From Streptomyces sp. CB01249 (GTDB lineage: Bacteria; Actinomycetota; Actinomycetes; Streptomycetales; Streptomycetaceae): a stretch of 64,000 nucleotides of DNA. The notes below the pieces were generated by a model. The model made no database searches. It saw only the letters and a program-made list of their open reading frames with translations, and had not been told where the DNA came from. The position numbers and the translations under genes were made by a program. The DNA is taken from contig NZ_LISW01000001.1 in NCBI RefSeq assembly GCF_001905735.1, positions 1,272,801-1,336,800 of the forward strand, written 5' to 3'. Position 1 is the first letter of the stretch. Every line of letters begins with the position of its first letter. This document shows positions 44,125 to 52,759 of this stretch, piece after piece.

Positions 44125-44138
44125 TTGAACGCGTTCAA
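44125..44138. promoter_or_regulatory. Palindromic operator TTGAACGCGTTCAA, copy 2
   Basis: Second identical copy in the divergent gap, 43 bp (about four turns) from the first. It probably governs the YndJ/DUF1990 operon and possibly the lipoprotein gene to the right. No regulator gene adjoins. Confidence 0.75.
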
Positions 44139-44249
44139 GAAGGCGGGGGCGTACACCTCCGGGGAAGCGGTTGGCTTGCGGCGGCGGGGGAAGTGCGGCA
44201 GACATGGAGGAGCGACCGGGAGACCGGTGACCAGGCAGGAGAACCGCCC

Positions 44250-45404
44250 GTGCCCCCACGCATACGCATGCGCCGCACCGCCCCCGCCCTGCTCTGCGCC
44301 GGCCTCCTCCTCACCGCGGGCTGCGCCCGGGACACCTCCGGCGGCGTCCCGGCCACGCGAACGGGCGCCGCCACCGGCCCCGTCCTCCAGCCCGCGTCCG
44401 ACCCCGGCACCGCCCCCTTCACGGCCTCCACGGCGGGCGGCCCGGCACTTCCCCCTCACGCCGCACGCACCGGGGCACCCCGCTCCCCGTCGGCGCCCGG
44501 ACAGGCGCTCAAGCGCACCGGATCGACGCCCGGCCTGTACGCCGGAACACGCGCCGTTCCCTCCTGCGACGTCGAGGCGCAGATCCGGATGCTTGCCGTG
44601 GACCCGGCGCGGGAAGAGGCGTTCGCGCACACCGTGTCCGTCGCACGCGACAAGGTCGCCGGCTTCCTGCGCGGCCTGACGCCCGTCCTGCTGCGCGCCG
44701 ACACCCTGGTCACCGGGCACGGCCTCCGGGACGGCTCCGTCACCACCTACCAGTCCGTGTTGCAGGCGGGCACCGCGGTCATGGTCGACGCACGCGGGCT
44801 GCCCCGGGTCCGCTGCGTCTGCGGCAACCCGCTGGACCCGCCCACCGGCCGGGGCGACGCGGCCGCCGGGACGGGGAAGCGGTGGGAGGGGTTCGACCCG
44901 GCGCGGACCGTCGTGGTCGAGCCCGCAGCGCGGCCCGTGGCGGAGCTGGTGATCGCCGACCTGGCCCACCACAGCTGGATCGCCCGCCCGGCGGGCGACG
45001 CGGGGACCGGCGACCGCGTTCCCGCGAAGCCCCCGCCCTACACGCCCGACACCGACATCACCGGCCCGCTCCCCGACGTCACACCGCCCGGTACGAAGCG
45101 GCCGGAGTCCCCGACGGAGTCCGCGCGGCCGGAGGAGCCGACGCCGTCCCTGTCTCCGGAGGACTGCCCGACGCCCGACGTGCCCGCGCCGGAGACGCCG
45201 ACACCGCCCGGTCAGCCGGCGGCGGCCCGCGGCGTACCCGCCCGGGCGCCGGGGGAGACGCACTGCCCGGCGCCGACCGGTGAGCCGACGGACGAGCCCA
45301 CCGGGGAGCCGTCGATACCGGAGCGGACGCCCGCGTCCGACGAGCCGCCGACGTCCATCCGGCTGCCCCGGGGCGCCGACGACGGCCCGGCCGTGCGGTG
45401 GTGA
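44250..45404 (+). CDS. Secreted lipoprotein with DUF6777-like domain and Pro-rich tail
   Basis: 384 residues from GTG 44250, which has AGGAGA seven bases upstream. The lipobox is LLLTAGCARD (Cys about residue 22). A core domain around residues 40-240 includes PGLYAGTRAVPSCDVEAQ and VRCVCGNPLDPP, with Cys residues that may pair. The last 130 residues are rich in Pro/Thr/Glu and low in complexity, a likely cell-wall-spanning stalk. It is divergent from YndJ and could share the twin operators. Function unknown. Confidence 0.8.
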   Translation: MPPRIRMRRTAPALLCAGLLLTAGCARDTSGGVPATRTGAATGPVLQPASDPGTAPFTASTAGGPALPPHAARTGAPRSPSAPGQALKRTGSTPGLYAGTRAVPSCDVEAQIRMLAVDPAREEAFAHTVSVARDKVAGFLRGLTPVLLRADTLVTGHGLRDGSVTTYQSVLQAGTAVMVDARGLPRVRCVCGNPLDPPTGRGDAAAGTGKRWEGFDPARTVVVEPAARPVAELVIADLAHHSWIARPAGDAGTGDRVPAKPPPYTPDTDITGPLPDVTPPGTKRPESPTESARPEEPTPSLSPEDCPTPDVPAPETPTPPGQPAAARGVPARAPGETHCPAPTGEPTDEPTGEPSIPERTPASDEPPTSIRLPRGADDGPAVRW

Positions 45405-45435
45405 CCGGCAGCGGGTCCCCGCTCCCCGGCGGTCC

Positions 45436-46869
45436 TCACTCCTCGGTGGGCAGCCAGTTGCCGTGGAGGCCCAGGGGGACGCGGACCGGGATGCGGACCC
45501 GGGCGACCGGGCCCGATGCCGGGTCCTCGGACGGGATGACGAGCAGCCAGCTGGTCCCGTCGGTGCGGTCGGTGGCGTACGTCATCCAGTAACCGCCCTC
45601 GCCCGGCCCGGTGCCGGGGACGGGCGCGAAGACCGGCTCACCCACCGACAGGTCCCCGGCCCGCCACGCCACATGCGGACCGGCGGGGTCGTTGCCGTCG
45701 TACCAGCGCAGGGTGTCGTACTCGCCCGGCAGCAGGTCCAGGCTGCCGGAGTCCGAGGCCACGGCCAGCTGGTGGTGGCGCCTGCCGATCAGCCGGTCGT
45801 CGGTGCGGGGGAGTTCCATCCGGACGTCGTCCAGCACGGTCCGGCGCATCGTGCCCGCGTCGGGATCGATGACCGCGCGCACCAGTCCCGCGTGGTTCGG
45901 CCCCGCCCCCTCGGCGGGCGCGCCGAGCGACAGGCGGGTCCACTGCACGTAGTCCAGCACCACATCGCCGCCGCCGGGCTCGGTGTCGAACGCGTTGACC
46001 GTGTGCCACAGCCAGAAGGCGTCGTCCGAGGCCCAGCGCACCGGGCTGCCGTCGCGCGGGATCAGGGCCAGGCGGGTGCCGCGTTCGGGGCGCCAGTCGA
46101 GCATGGAGCCGCCGTTCATGGCCGCCGCGATGTCGAAGAACACCGGTGCCAGCACGATCACCAGGAAGCGCGGGGTGATCGCCATGTCATGGATCATCAT
46201 CGGCTCGTCGGCCCCGTCCACGGGGGTGGGGCCCCGGAGCACGTCGCCCTGCGGGCCGATCGCGGACCAGGTGAGGTAGGGCGGCTCCAGGCCGTAGCAG
46301 AACACCAGCATCTCGCCCGTGACCGGGTCGGTCTTCGGATGCGCGGTGATGCCCGCAGGCAGCGCCCCGCCGAACGTCTCCTTGCCGACGGTCGCCAGGT
46401 CGGGCGTCATGAGGAACGGGCAGTCGGACTCCGCGAGCGCCAGCAGCCGTCCCGCGTGGCGCACCACGTTGATGTCGGGCATGTCGCGGAAGGTGCCGGC
46501 CAGCTCAGGGCCGACGTCCGGCTCCTGCGGCAGGATCATCGACTCGATGCCGCCCCACAGGGCCCGCCCGGCCCGCTCCTCGGCGACCACGGCGGGTGTC
46601 CGGACGAACCGGTTGCGGTAGCGGGCCCGGCCTTCGGAGATCCACACGCCGTGCAGCATGCCGTCGCCGTCGATCGGGTAGAGGTACGAACCGATCGGCG
46701 TGAAGCGGGGGTTGGGCCCGTTGCGCAGGAACACCCCGTCCAGCTCGCCGGGCAGTGCGCCCGTCACTTCAAGGTCCGCCTCGTCGACCTCTTCGGTCAC
46801 GGGGGCGAAGCGCCCCGAGAGGTGGACGACCCGGCTCGGGTCGAAGGCGTGTGCGGCATGTGCGGCCAT
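45436..46869 (-). CDS. Carotenoid oxygenase (RPE65/CCD family)
   Basis: A non-haem-iron dioxygenase of 477 residues that cleaves carotenoids or related polyenes. The seven-bladed propeller is anchored by four His, seen in GITAHPKTD, MIHDMAITPR, FWLWHTVNAF and the C-terminal GLHGNWLP. The N-terminal motif is GVFLRNGPNPRF...DGDGMLHG. AAGGGAGG lies five bases before ATG 46869. No carotenoid biosynthesis genes are nearby, so it may process carotenoids made elsewhere or stilbene-like phenolics. Confidence 0.95.
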   Translation of the reverse strand: MAAHAAHAFDPSRVVHLSGRFAPVTEEVDEADLEVTGALPGELDGVFLRNGPNPRFTPIGSYLYPIDGDGMLHGVWISEGRARYRNRFVRTPAVVAEERAGRALWGGIESMILPQEPDVGPELAGTFRDMPDINVVRHAGRLLALAESDCPFLMTPDLATVGKETFGGALPAGITAHPKTDPVTGEMLVFCYGLEPPYLTWSAIGPQGDVLRGPTPVDGADEPMMIHDMAITPRFLVIVLAPVFFDIAAAMNGGSMLDWRPERGTRLALIPRDGSPVRWASDDAFWLWHTVNAFDTEPGGGDVVLDYVQWTRLSLGAPAEGAGPNHAGLVRAVIDPDAGTMRRTVLDDVRMELPRTDDRLIGRRHHQLAVASDSGSLDLLPGEYDTLRWYDGNDPAGPHVAWRAGDLSVGEPVFAPVPGTGPGEGGYWMTYATDRTDGTSWLLVIPSEDPASGPVARVRIPVRVPLGLHGNWLPTEE

Positions 46870-47048
46870 GGCGGCCTCCCTTGCCGGGACGTGGGGGCGC
46901 GCCCGGATGCGGGCCGGGCTGACTCCTCATTCAATCCCCGGGCCAGGACCGCCGCAACGCGGGTCGCTGCGTGCGAAGGGCCGTCCCCGGGCCCACCATG
47001 GAAGACGCGGCAGATCGCCGCGCCGGGCCACACCTTCGGAGGTGTCCG

Positions 47049-47651
47049 GTGTCCGAAGCCGAAACCCGCTCCGGGCGGCGGACGGGGAACCTGTTCTTCG
47101 CGTTCGCGCCCTGGATCATCTTCATCGTCGTCGCCTCTCCCAGCACCTGGGAGTACGCCGCCCTGGCCGGCCTGGTGGTCGCCGTGGTGCTCAACCTGCC
47201 GGACATGCGCCGGGGTTCCTTCAAGATCCTGGAGGTCACCGGCATCGTCTTCTTCGCGCTGCTGAGCGTCCTGGCCCTCTTCCTGGACCGTCAGGACCTG
47301 GACTGGGTCGAGAGGTACGCCCAGGTGCTGTCCAGTGGCGTGATCGCGGTGGTGGCGCTCGGTTCGCTGGCGTTCGTCCCGTTCACCGAGCAGTACGCGC
47401 GTGAGTCGACGCCCCGGGAGGTGTGGGGGACGCCGGTGTTCCGCCACGTCAACCGGGTGCTGACGCTGCTGTGGGGCGCGGTCTTCGCGGCCACCGCACT
47501 GCTGGGTCTCCTCGCGCTGCACACCTCGTCGGGGCGCGACTGGTTCAACTGGATCATCCCGATCGTGCTGCTGGTGTTCGCCGTCCGCTTCACCGAGCGC
47601 TATCCGGACCGGGTGCGCGAGCGGTCGCGTCAGGCGCACGCCTCCCCGTAG
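47049..47651 (+). CDS. Predicted six-helix membrane protein of unknown function
   Basis: 200 residues from GTG 47049, with GGAGG six bases upstream. Six hydrophobic helices are visible, from LFFAFAPWIIFIVVA to WFNWIIPIVLLVFAVRF, with a conserved-looking loop FVPFTEQYARE. I do not recognise a named family. Some actinobacterial homologues are annotated simply as integral membrane protein. It diverges from the carotenoid oxygenase across a 179-bp gap. Confidence 0.8.
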   Translation: MSEAETRSGRRTGNLFFAFAPWIIFIVVASPSTWEYAALAGLVVAVVLNLPDMRRGSFKILEVTGIVFFALLSVLALFLDRQDLDWVERYAQVLSSGVIAVVALGSLAFVPFTEQYARESTPREVWGTPVFRHVNRVLTLLWGAVFAATALLGLLALHTSSGRDWFNWIIPIVLLVFAVRFTERYPDRVRERSRQAHASP

Positions 47652-47669
47652 AGCACACCGGCCCCACTT

Positions 47670-47711
47670 TGGTCCAGACCTATTGACGGAAGGTCTGGAC
47701 CACTTTACGTT
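47670..47711 (+). promoter_or_regulatory. Chitinase promoter with 12-bp inverted repeat around the -35
   Basis: TGGTCCAGACCT (47670-47681) and its exact complement AGGTCTGGACCA (47691-47702) flank the -35 TTGACG (47683-47688). A weak -10 lies near TTACGT (47705-47710). Streptomyces chitinase promoters carry a pair of TGG(T/C)C(T/C)AGACC-type 12-bp repeats here, bound by chitin-responsive regulators. Each half also resembles the DasR dre core TGGTCTAGACCA. Confidence 0.88.
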
Positions 47712-47775
47712 GGGCGGCGTTCACGATTCCGCTGCGTGTTGTCAGGGGCATGCCACTTCAGGAAGAGGTCCCGCC

Positions 47776-48828
47776 ATGTTCGGTCGCACATCACGTCTGC
47801 TGGGGGTTGGCCTGGCGGCGGCGTGCATCGTGCAGATGCTCGTCGGCGCGACGCCGAGCTCCGCGCAGGAGGACACCTGTGCGGTCAAGTCGAAGCCCGC
47901 GGGCAAGGTGCTCCAGGGCTACTGGGAGAACTGGGACGGCGCGTCCAACGGTGTGCACCCGCCGCTGGGCTGGATCCCCGTCACCGACAGCCGCATTCCG
48001 CAGCACGGCTACAACGTGATCAACGCGGCCTTCCCGGTCATCCTCTCGGACGGCACCGTCCTGTGGGAGGACGGGATGGACTCGACCGTCAAGGTGCCGA
48101 CCCCCGCCGAGATGTGCCAGGCGAAGGCGTCCGGGCTCACCACCCTGATGTCGATCGGCGGCGCCACCGCCGGCATCGACCTCAGCTCCACCGCCGTCGC
48201 GGACCGCTTCGTGGACACGGTCGTGCCGATCCTGAAGAAGTACAACTTCGACGGCATCGACATCGACATCGAGACCGGCCTGACCGGCACCGGCAACATC
48301 AGCCAGCTGTCCGCCTCGCAGTCCAACCTGATCCGCATCATCGACGGCGTGCTCGCGAAGATGCCGTCGAACTTCGGCCTGACGATGGCCCCCGAGACGG
48401 CCTACGTCACCGGCGGAAGCGTCGTCTACGGCTCGATCTGGGGCGCGTACCTCCCGGTCATCAAGAAGTACGCGGACAACGGCCGGCTCTGGTGGCTGAA
48501 CATGCAGTACTACAACGGCAGCATGTACGGCTGCTCCGGCGACTCGTACTCCGCCGGAACCGTGGAGGGCTTCACCGCGCAGACCGACTGCCTCGACAAG
48601 GGCCTCACCATCCAGGGCACCACGATCCGGGTGCCCTACGACAAGCAGGTCCCCGGTCTGCCCGCCCAGCCCGGAGCGGGCGGCGGCTACATGTCGACCG
48701 GCCTCGTCTCCCAGGCGTGGAACCACTACGGCAACAGCCTCAAGGGCCTCATGACCTGGTCGCTGAACTGGGACGGCTCGAAGAACTGGACCTTCGGCGA
48801 CAACGTGAAGGCGCTCCAGGGGCGCTGA
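47776..48828 (+). CDS. Secreted GH18 chitinase
   Basis: 350 residues. The signal peptide ends near SSAQ about residue 31. The GH18 barrel carries the active-site motif FDGIDIDIETG (catalytic Glu last in DxxDxDxE), the SIGG motif LMSIGGAT, and MQYYN and MTWSLNWD near the C-terminus. There is no chitin-binding module, unlike many streptomycete chitinases, so it may act mainly on soluble chito-oligomers. GGAAGAGG precedes the ATG. The upstream repeat-type promoter predicts chitin induction and glucose repression. Confidence 0.96.
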   Translation: MFGRTSRLLGVGLAAACIVQMLVGATPSSAQEDTCAVKSKPAGKVLQGYWENWDGASNGVHPPLGWIPVTDSRIPQHGYNVINAAFPVILSDGTVLWEDGMDSTVKVPTPAEMCQAKASGLTTLMSIGGATAGIDLSSTAVADRFVDTVVPILKKYNFDGIDIDIETGLTGTGNISQLSASQSNLIRIIDGVLAKMPSNFGLTMAPETAYVTGGSVVYGSIWGAYLPVIKKYADNGRLWWLNMQYYNGSMYGCSGDSYSAGTVEGFTAQTDCLDKGLTIQGTTIRVPYDKQVPGLPAQPGAGGGYMSTGLVSQAWNHYGNSLKGLMTWSLNWDGSKNWTFGDNVKALQGR

Positions 48829-48847
48829 CCCCGCAGACCCCCCTCAG

Positions 48848-48893
48848 GGCGACAGCCCCGCACCCCGCTTCGGGGAGGTGCGGGGCCGTCGCC
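48848..48893. terminator. Bidirectional terminator between chitinase and fprA
   Basis: A long inverted repeat, GGCGAC-AGCCCCGCAC...GTGCGGGGC-CGTCGCC, with an inner CCCGCTTCGGGG stem. It is shared by the rightward chitinase and leftward reductase genes. Confidence 0.85.
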
Positions 48894-48903
48894 GTGCGTG
48901 GTG

Positions 48904-50271
48904 TCAGTGGCCGGTCTCCGAGGCGTCCAGCATGGCCTCGCGCTCCACGACCTTGACGCGCTCGCGGTCCTGCTCGGCACCGAGGGCGCGCTCGTGCGCG
49001 TCGAGGCGGTACCAGCCCTCGCGGGTGGTGTAGCGGACGCCGCGCTCCTCCAGGAACGCGGTGACGGCCTCCGGCTCGGGCCGCGCCGGGGCGGGCAGCC
49101 GCCCGGCGGCGTGGTCCTCCAGCAGGCAGGCGACCGTCTCGTTGGCGTCGCCCTTGGTGTGGCCGATCAGGCCGACCGGGCCCCGCTTGATCCAACCGGT
49201 GACGTACACCGACTCCATCGGCTCGTCGCCTTCGAGGACCCGGCCCGCGGCGTGCGGGACCGTGCCGGACGCGACGTCGAACGGCAGCTTCGGCAGCTCG
49301 CGCGAGTAGTAGCCCACCGCGCGGTAGACGCTCTGGACGTCCCAGTCGTGGAAGGTGCCGGTGCCGCGCACGTTGCCGGTGCCGTCCAGCTCGGTGCGCT
49401 CGGTGCGCAGACCGGTGACCCGGCCGTCCTCGCCGGTGATCTCGACGGGGGACTCGAAGAAGTGCAGGAAGAGCTTGTGCGGCCGGTCGCCGATGTCGCG
49501 GATCGCCCAGTTCTCCAGCGTGGAGGCGACCATGTTGGCCTGCTTGTTTCCGCGCCGGGTCTCGATCGAACCCTCGTCGTAGTCGATGTCCTCGGGGTTG
49601 ACGATGACCTCGATGTTGGGCGAGTGGTCCAGCTCGCGGAGCTCCATCGGGCTGAACTTCGCCTGGGCCGGGCCGCGCCGTCCGAAGACGTGCACCTCCA
49701 GCGCCTTGTTCGCCTTCAGGCCTTCGTAGACGTTGGCGGGGATCTCCGTCGGCAGCAGCTCGTCGGCGGTCTTCGCGAGGATGCGGGCCACGTCCAGGGC
49801 GACGTTCCCCACGCCCAGCACGGCGACCTTCTCGGCCTCCAGCGGCCAGGTGCGCGGGACGTCCGGGTGGCCGTCGTACCAGGAGACGAAGTCGGCGGCC
49901 CCGTACGAGCCGTCCAGGTCGTGGCCGGGGATGTCGAGCGCGCGGTCCGCGTCGGCGCCGGTCGAGAAGATCACCGCGTCGTAGAACGTGCGCAGCTCGT
50001 CGAGGTCCAGGTCGTTCGGGTAGTCGACGTTGCCGAACAGGCGCAGCTGCGGCTTGTCCAGCACCTGGTGCAGCGCCTGCACGATGCCCTTGATGCGCGG
50101 GTGGTCGGGCGCCACGCCGTAGCGGATCAGGCCGAAGGGGGCCGGCATCCGCTCGAAGAGGTCGATGGAGACGCCCGGATCGGCGGCCGCGTCGGATTTG
50201 AGCAGCGCGTCCGCCGCGTAAATGCCGGCGGGACCGGCTCCGACGATGGCGACGCGGACGGGGCGTGTCAT
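48904..50271 (-). CDS. fprA: Ferredoxin/adrenodoxin-type NADP+ reductase (FprA family)
   Basis: An FAD flavoprotein of 455 residues that passes electrons from NADPH to ferredoxins, for example for P450s. The FAD-binding N-terminus is VRVAIVGAGPAGIYAADAL. A second Rossmann motif is VLGVGNVALDVARIL, the NADP contact region follows with RRGPAQAKFSP, and the FAD-closing motif is YVTGWIKRGPVGLIGHTKGD. ATG 50271 is chosen because the FAD motif starts five residues later. It is monocistronic. Its upstream region contains a sequence with partial likeness to actinobacterial iron boxes. Confidence 0.95.
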   Translation of the reverse strand: MTRPVRVAIVGAGPAGIYAADALLKSDAAADPGVSIDLFERMPAPFGLIRYGVAPDHPRIKGIVQALHQVLDKPQLRLFGNVDYPNDLDLDELRTFYDAVIFSTGADADRALDIPGHDLDGSYGAADFVSWYDGHPDVPRTWPLEAEKVAVLGVGNVALDVARILAKTADELLPTEIPANVYEGLKANKALEVHVFGRRGPAQAKFSPMELRELDHSPNIEVIVNPEDIDYDEGSIETRRGNKQANMVASTLENWAIRDIGDRPHKLFLHFFESPVEITGEDGRVTGLRTERTELDGTGNVRGTGTFHDWDVQSVYRAVGYYSRELPKLPFDVASGTVPHAAGRVLEGDEPMESVYVTGWIKRGPVGLIGHTKGDANETVACLLEDHAAGRLPAPARPEPEAVTAFLEERGVRYTTREGWYRLDAHERALGAEQDRERVKVVEREAMLDASETGH

Positions 50272-50317
50272 GGCGAGCTGTTCCTTCGAACGGGCGAGCA
50301 GAAGCGGGGCCGGTTGG

Positions 50318-50331
50318 TAAGGCAAGGCTTA
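50318..50331. promoter_or_regulatory. Possible iron-box-like sequence upstream of fprA
   Basis: TAAGGCAAGGCTTA resembles the left two thirds of the IdeR/DmdR consensus TWAGGTWAGSCTWACCTWA, but the right end diverges. It lies 47 bp upstream of the fprA start. This is a weak match only. Confidence 0.25.
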
Positions 50332-50543
50332 GTCGACCCCTCGCACACGTTAGCCGCTGCTCGGACCCGCTTTCGGGGCGGGGCGGCGTTACCGGGCGGT
50401 ATTCGGGCCTCCCGTCCGCACCGGGATGCCGGGAATCCTTGTGACGCGGGCCTCCGGCACATTCCGTGAATGTGTCCTATCGCACGTTCACCAAATGGAC
50501 GGTTCAGTCGAAGAATCGGACAAATGGTGGCAGAGTGACGCAC

Positions 50544-52610
50544 ATGGATGATCGGGTAGCGGGTGCCCTGTCACTCCCGGACGACTGGCCCGCCCACCCG
50601 GATCTCAGCCTCGCCCTGAACCGAATGGGCAGCTTCGACTGGGATCTCGACAGCGGCCTCATGCACTTGGACCGGCCCGCCCTCGAGGTGTTCGACCTGA
50701 GGGCCGACGAATACGACAACCGGCCCGAGACGCTCGGGCTGCGCGTGCCGCCCGACGAGGGCGTCCGGCTGGACGCCATGGTTTCGGAGGCGCTGAAGAG
50801 CGGCCGCAGCAACTACGGGGCGTACTTCCGCCTCCAGTCGCGCGACGGCACCCTGCGCTGGGCGCACACCCAGGGCTTCGTGCGCCGCGACGACGACGGC
50901 CGCCCCCGCCGGATCATCGGCATCGTCAGGGAGGCCGGCCCCGAGCTCGCCGAGTCCGCCGCCCGCCGCGAGTTGGACGAGGAACTGCGCCGCCGCACCA
51001 GCCTGGTCGACTCCACCACGGCGGCCCTGGCCCACGCCCGTACCGTCAAGGACGTCATCGAGGTCCTGAAGAACTCCGAGGGCCTGGCCCTGCTCGGCGC
51101 GACCAGCCTGGTCATGGGGCTCATCGAGGCCGGGCGCATCCACCTGGTGGCCGACGGGCCCGAGGGGTCGTTCGTGCCCGGCACCCGGTACACCCGGACG
51201 GACGAGCAGTACCCGATGAGCGAGGTCGTCCGCACACTGGGCCCTCGCTTCATCGAGTCGGCCGAGGACTTCGCCACCTCCTACCCCGTCCTGTGGCCGC
51301 ACATCAGCCACCTCGGCATCACCTCCGCCGCCTACCTCCCGCTGATCGCCCAGGCCCGCCCCATCGGCGCGCTCGGCCTCCTCTACAGCGGCAAGGACGG
51401 CTTCACCGCCGACGAGCGGAACCTGCTCCTCGCCCTCGGCAGCTCCATCGCCCAGAGCCTCCAGCGCGCCATGCTCTACGAACAGGAGCACGACCTCGCC
51501 GAAGGGCTCCAGCAGGCCATGCTGCCGCGCCGGATCCCCGACGTGCCCGGCGCCCAGATCGCCGTGCGCTACCGCTCGGCCCGGCTCGGCCGGGACATCG
51601 GCGGCGACTGGTACGACGTCATCCCGCTGCCCGGCGGCCGGGTCGGTGCCGTCATCGGGGACGTCCAGGGCCACGACACCCACGCCGCCGCCGTGATGGG
51701 CCAGCTCCGCATCGTGCTGCGCGCGTACGCCGCCGAGGGGCACAGCCCCGCCACGGTCATGGCACGGGCCTCCGTCTTCCTGCACGAACTCGACACCGAC
51801 CGCTTCGCGACCTGCACCTATGCCGAGGCCGACCTGACCACCGGCGTGGTCCAGCTGGTCCGCGCCGGACACGTCGACCCGCTCGTCCGCGACGCCGACG
51901 GCGGCTGCCGCAGGGTGCCGTCCGAGGGCGGGCTGCCGCTCGGGCTCTCCGCCGAGTTCGGCCGGCTCGAATACCCGGTCGGCACGGTCGAGCTGGACCC
52001 CGGCCAGACCATGGTGCTGTTCACCGACGGGCTGGTGGAACTCCCGGGCGCCGATCTGGACGAGGGCACCCAGCGGCTCACCGCCCTCATCACCAACGGC
52101 CCGCAGGACCTCGACCAGCTCGCCGACCGCCTCTGCGCCTCCGTGGACGAGCGCGGCGGCGAGGACGACGTGGCCCTGCTGCTCCTGCGCCGCAAGGCCG
52201 CCCAGGCCCCGCAGCCGGGCGGCCGGCTCCAGCAGCACGTCGGCCAGAACGACCCCGAGGCGCTCAGCTCGGCCCGCCACATGATCCGCGCGGCGGTCCG
52301 GGCCTGGGGCGCCAAGGACCGGGCCGACGAGGTCGAGCTGGCCGCCGACGAGCTGGTCACCAACGCCCTGATGCACACCGACGGCGGCGCGATCGTCACG
52401 ATCCGGGTCCTCACCGGTCCCGAGCGGCGCCTCCGGGTCGACGTCGAGGACCGGTCGAGCGCACTGCCGCGCCGCCGGGAAGCCGGCGAGGCCGGGGTCT
52501 CCGGACGCGGCCTGCTGCTGGTCGACCAGCTCGCGGACGCCTGGGGCGTCGAATCCCGGGGCACCGGCAAGTGTGTCTGGAGCGAATTCGTCGTTCCGCC
52601 ACGTGAATGA
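50544..52610 (+). CDS. PAS-GAF-SpoIIE phosphatase-HATPase multidomain regulator
   Basis: 688 residues combining four modules: PAS (about 20-130, with GSFDWDLDSGLM and WAHTQGFVRRDDDG); GAF (about 165-320); SpoIIE/PP2C with intact GGDWYD, IGDVQGHD, RAGHVDPLV, FTDGLVEL and GEDDVALL; and a C-terminal RsbW-like HATPase (ELAADELVTNALMHTDGG, GVSGRGLLLVDQLAD). It could both dephosphorylate a STAS antagonist and bind or phosphorylate one. ATG 50544 is used, and GTG 50535 is in frame. An imperfect dyad GTGAATGTG-N8-CACGTTCAC lies at 50466-50491. It is monocistronic. Confidence 0.94.
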   Translation: MDDRVAGALSLPDDWPAHPDLSLALNRMGSFDWDLDSGLMHLDRPALEVFDLRADEYDNRPETLGLRVPPDEGVRLDAMVSEALKSGRSNYGAYFRLQSRDGTLRWAHTQGFVRRDDDGRPRRIIGIVREAGPELAESAARRELDEELRRRTSLVDSTTAALAHARTVKDVIEVLKNSEGLALLGATSLVMGLIEAGRIHLVADGPEGSFVPGTRYTRTDEQYPMSEVVRTLGPRFIESAEDFATSYPVLWPHISHLGITSAAYLPLIAQARPIGALGLLYSGKDGFTADERNLLLALGSSIAQSLQRAMLYEQEHDLAEGLQQAMLPRRIPDVPGAQIAVRYRSARLGRDIGGDWYDVIPLPGGRVGAVIGDVQGHDTHAAAVMGQLRIVLRAYAAEGHSPATVMARASVFLHELDTDRFATCTYAEADLTTGVVQLVRAGHVDPLVRDADGGCRRVPSEGGLPLGLSAEFGRLEYPVGTVELDPGQTMVLFTDGLVELPGADLDEGTQRLTALITNGPQDLDQLADRLCASVDERGGEDDVALLLLRRKAAQAPQPGGRLQQHVGQNDPEALSSARHMIRAAVRAWGAKDRADEVELAADELVTNALMHTDGGAIVTIRVLTGPERRLRVDVEDRSSALPRRREAGEAGVSGRGLLLVDQLADAWGVESRGTGKCVWSEFVVPPRE

Positions 52611-52759
52611 CCCGCCGACCGGTTCTCGCCCGTCCGGCCGGGAAGTTGCACGCAATGGGAATGTAACTGAACGTAACGTGTCTGTACTTGACCGTGATGG
52701 ACCACCGGAGATTGACTGCGACCTGGTCGGTCTCCCGTCTTCTACGACATGAGGACCCG

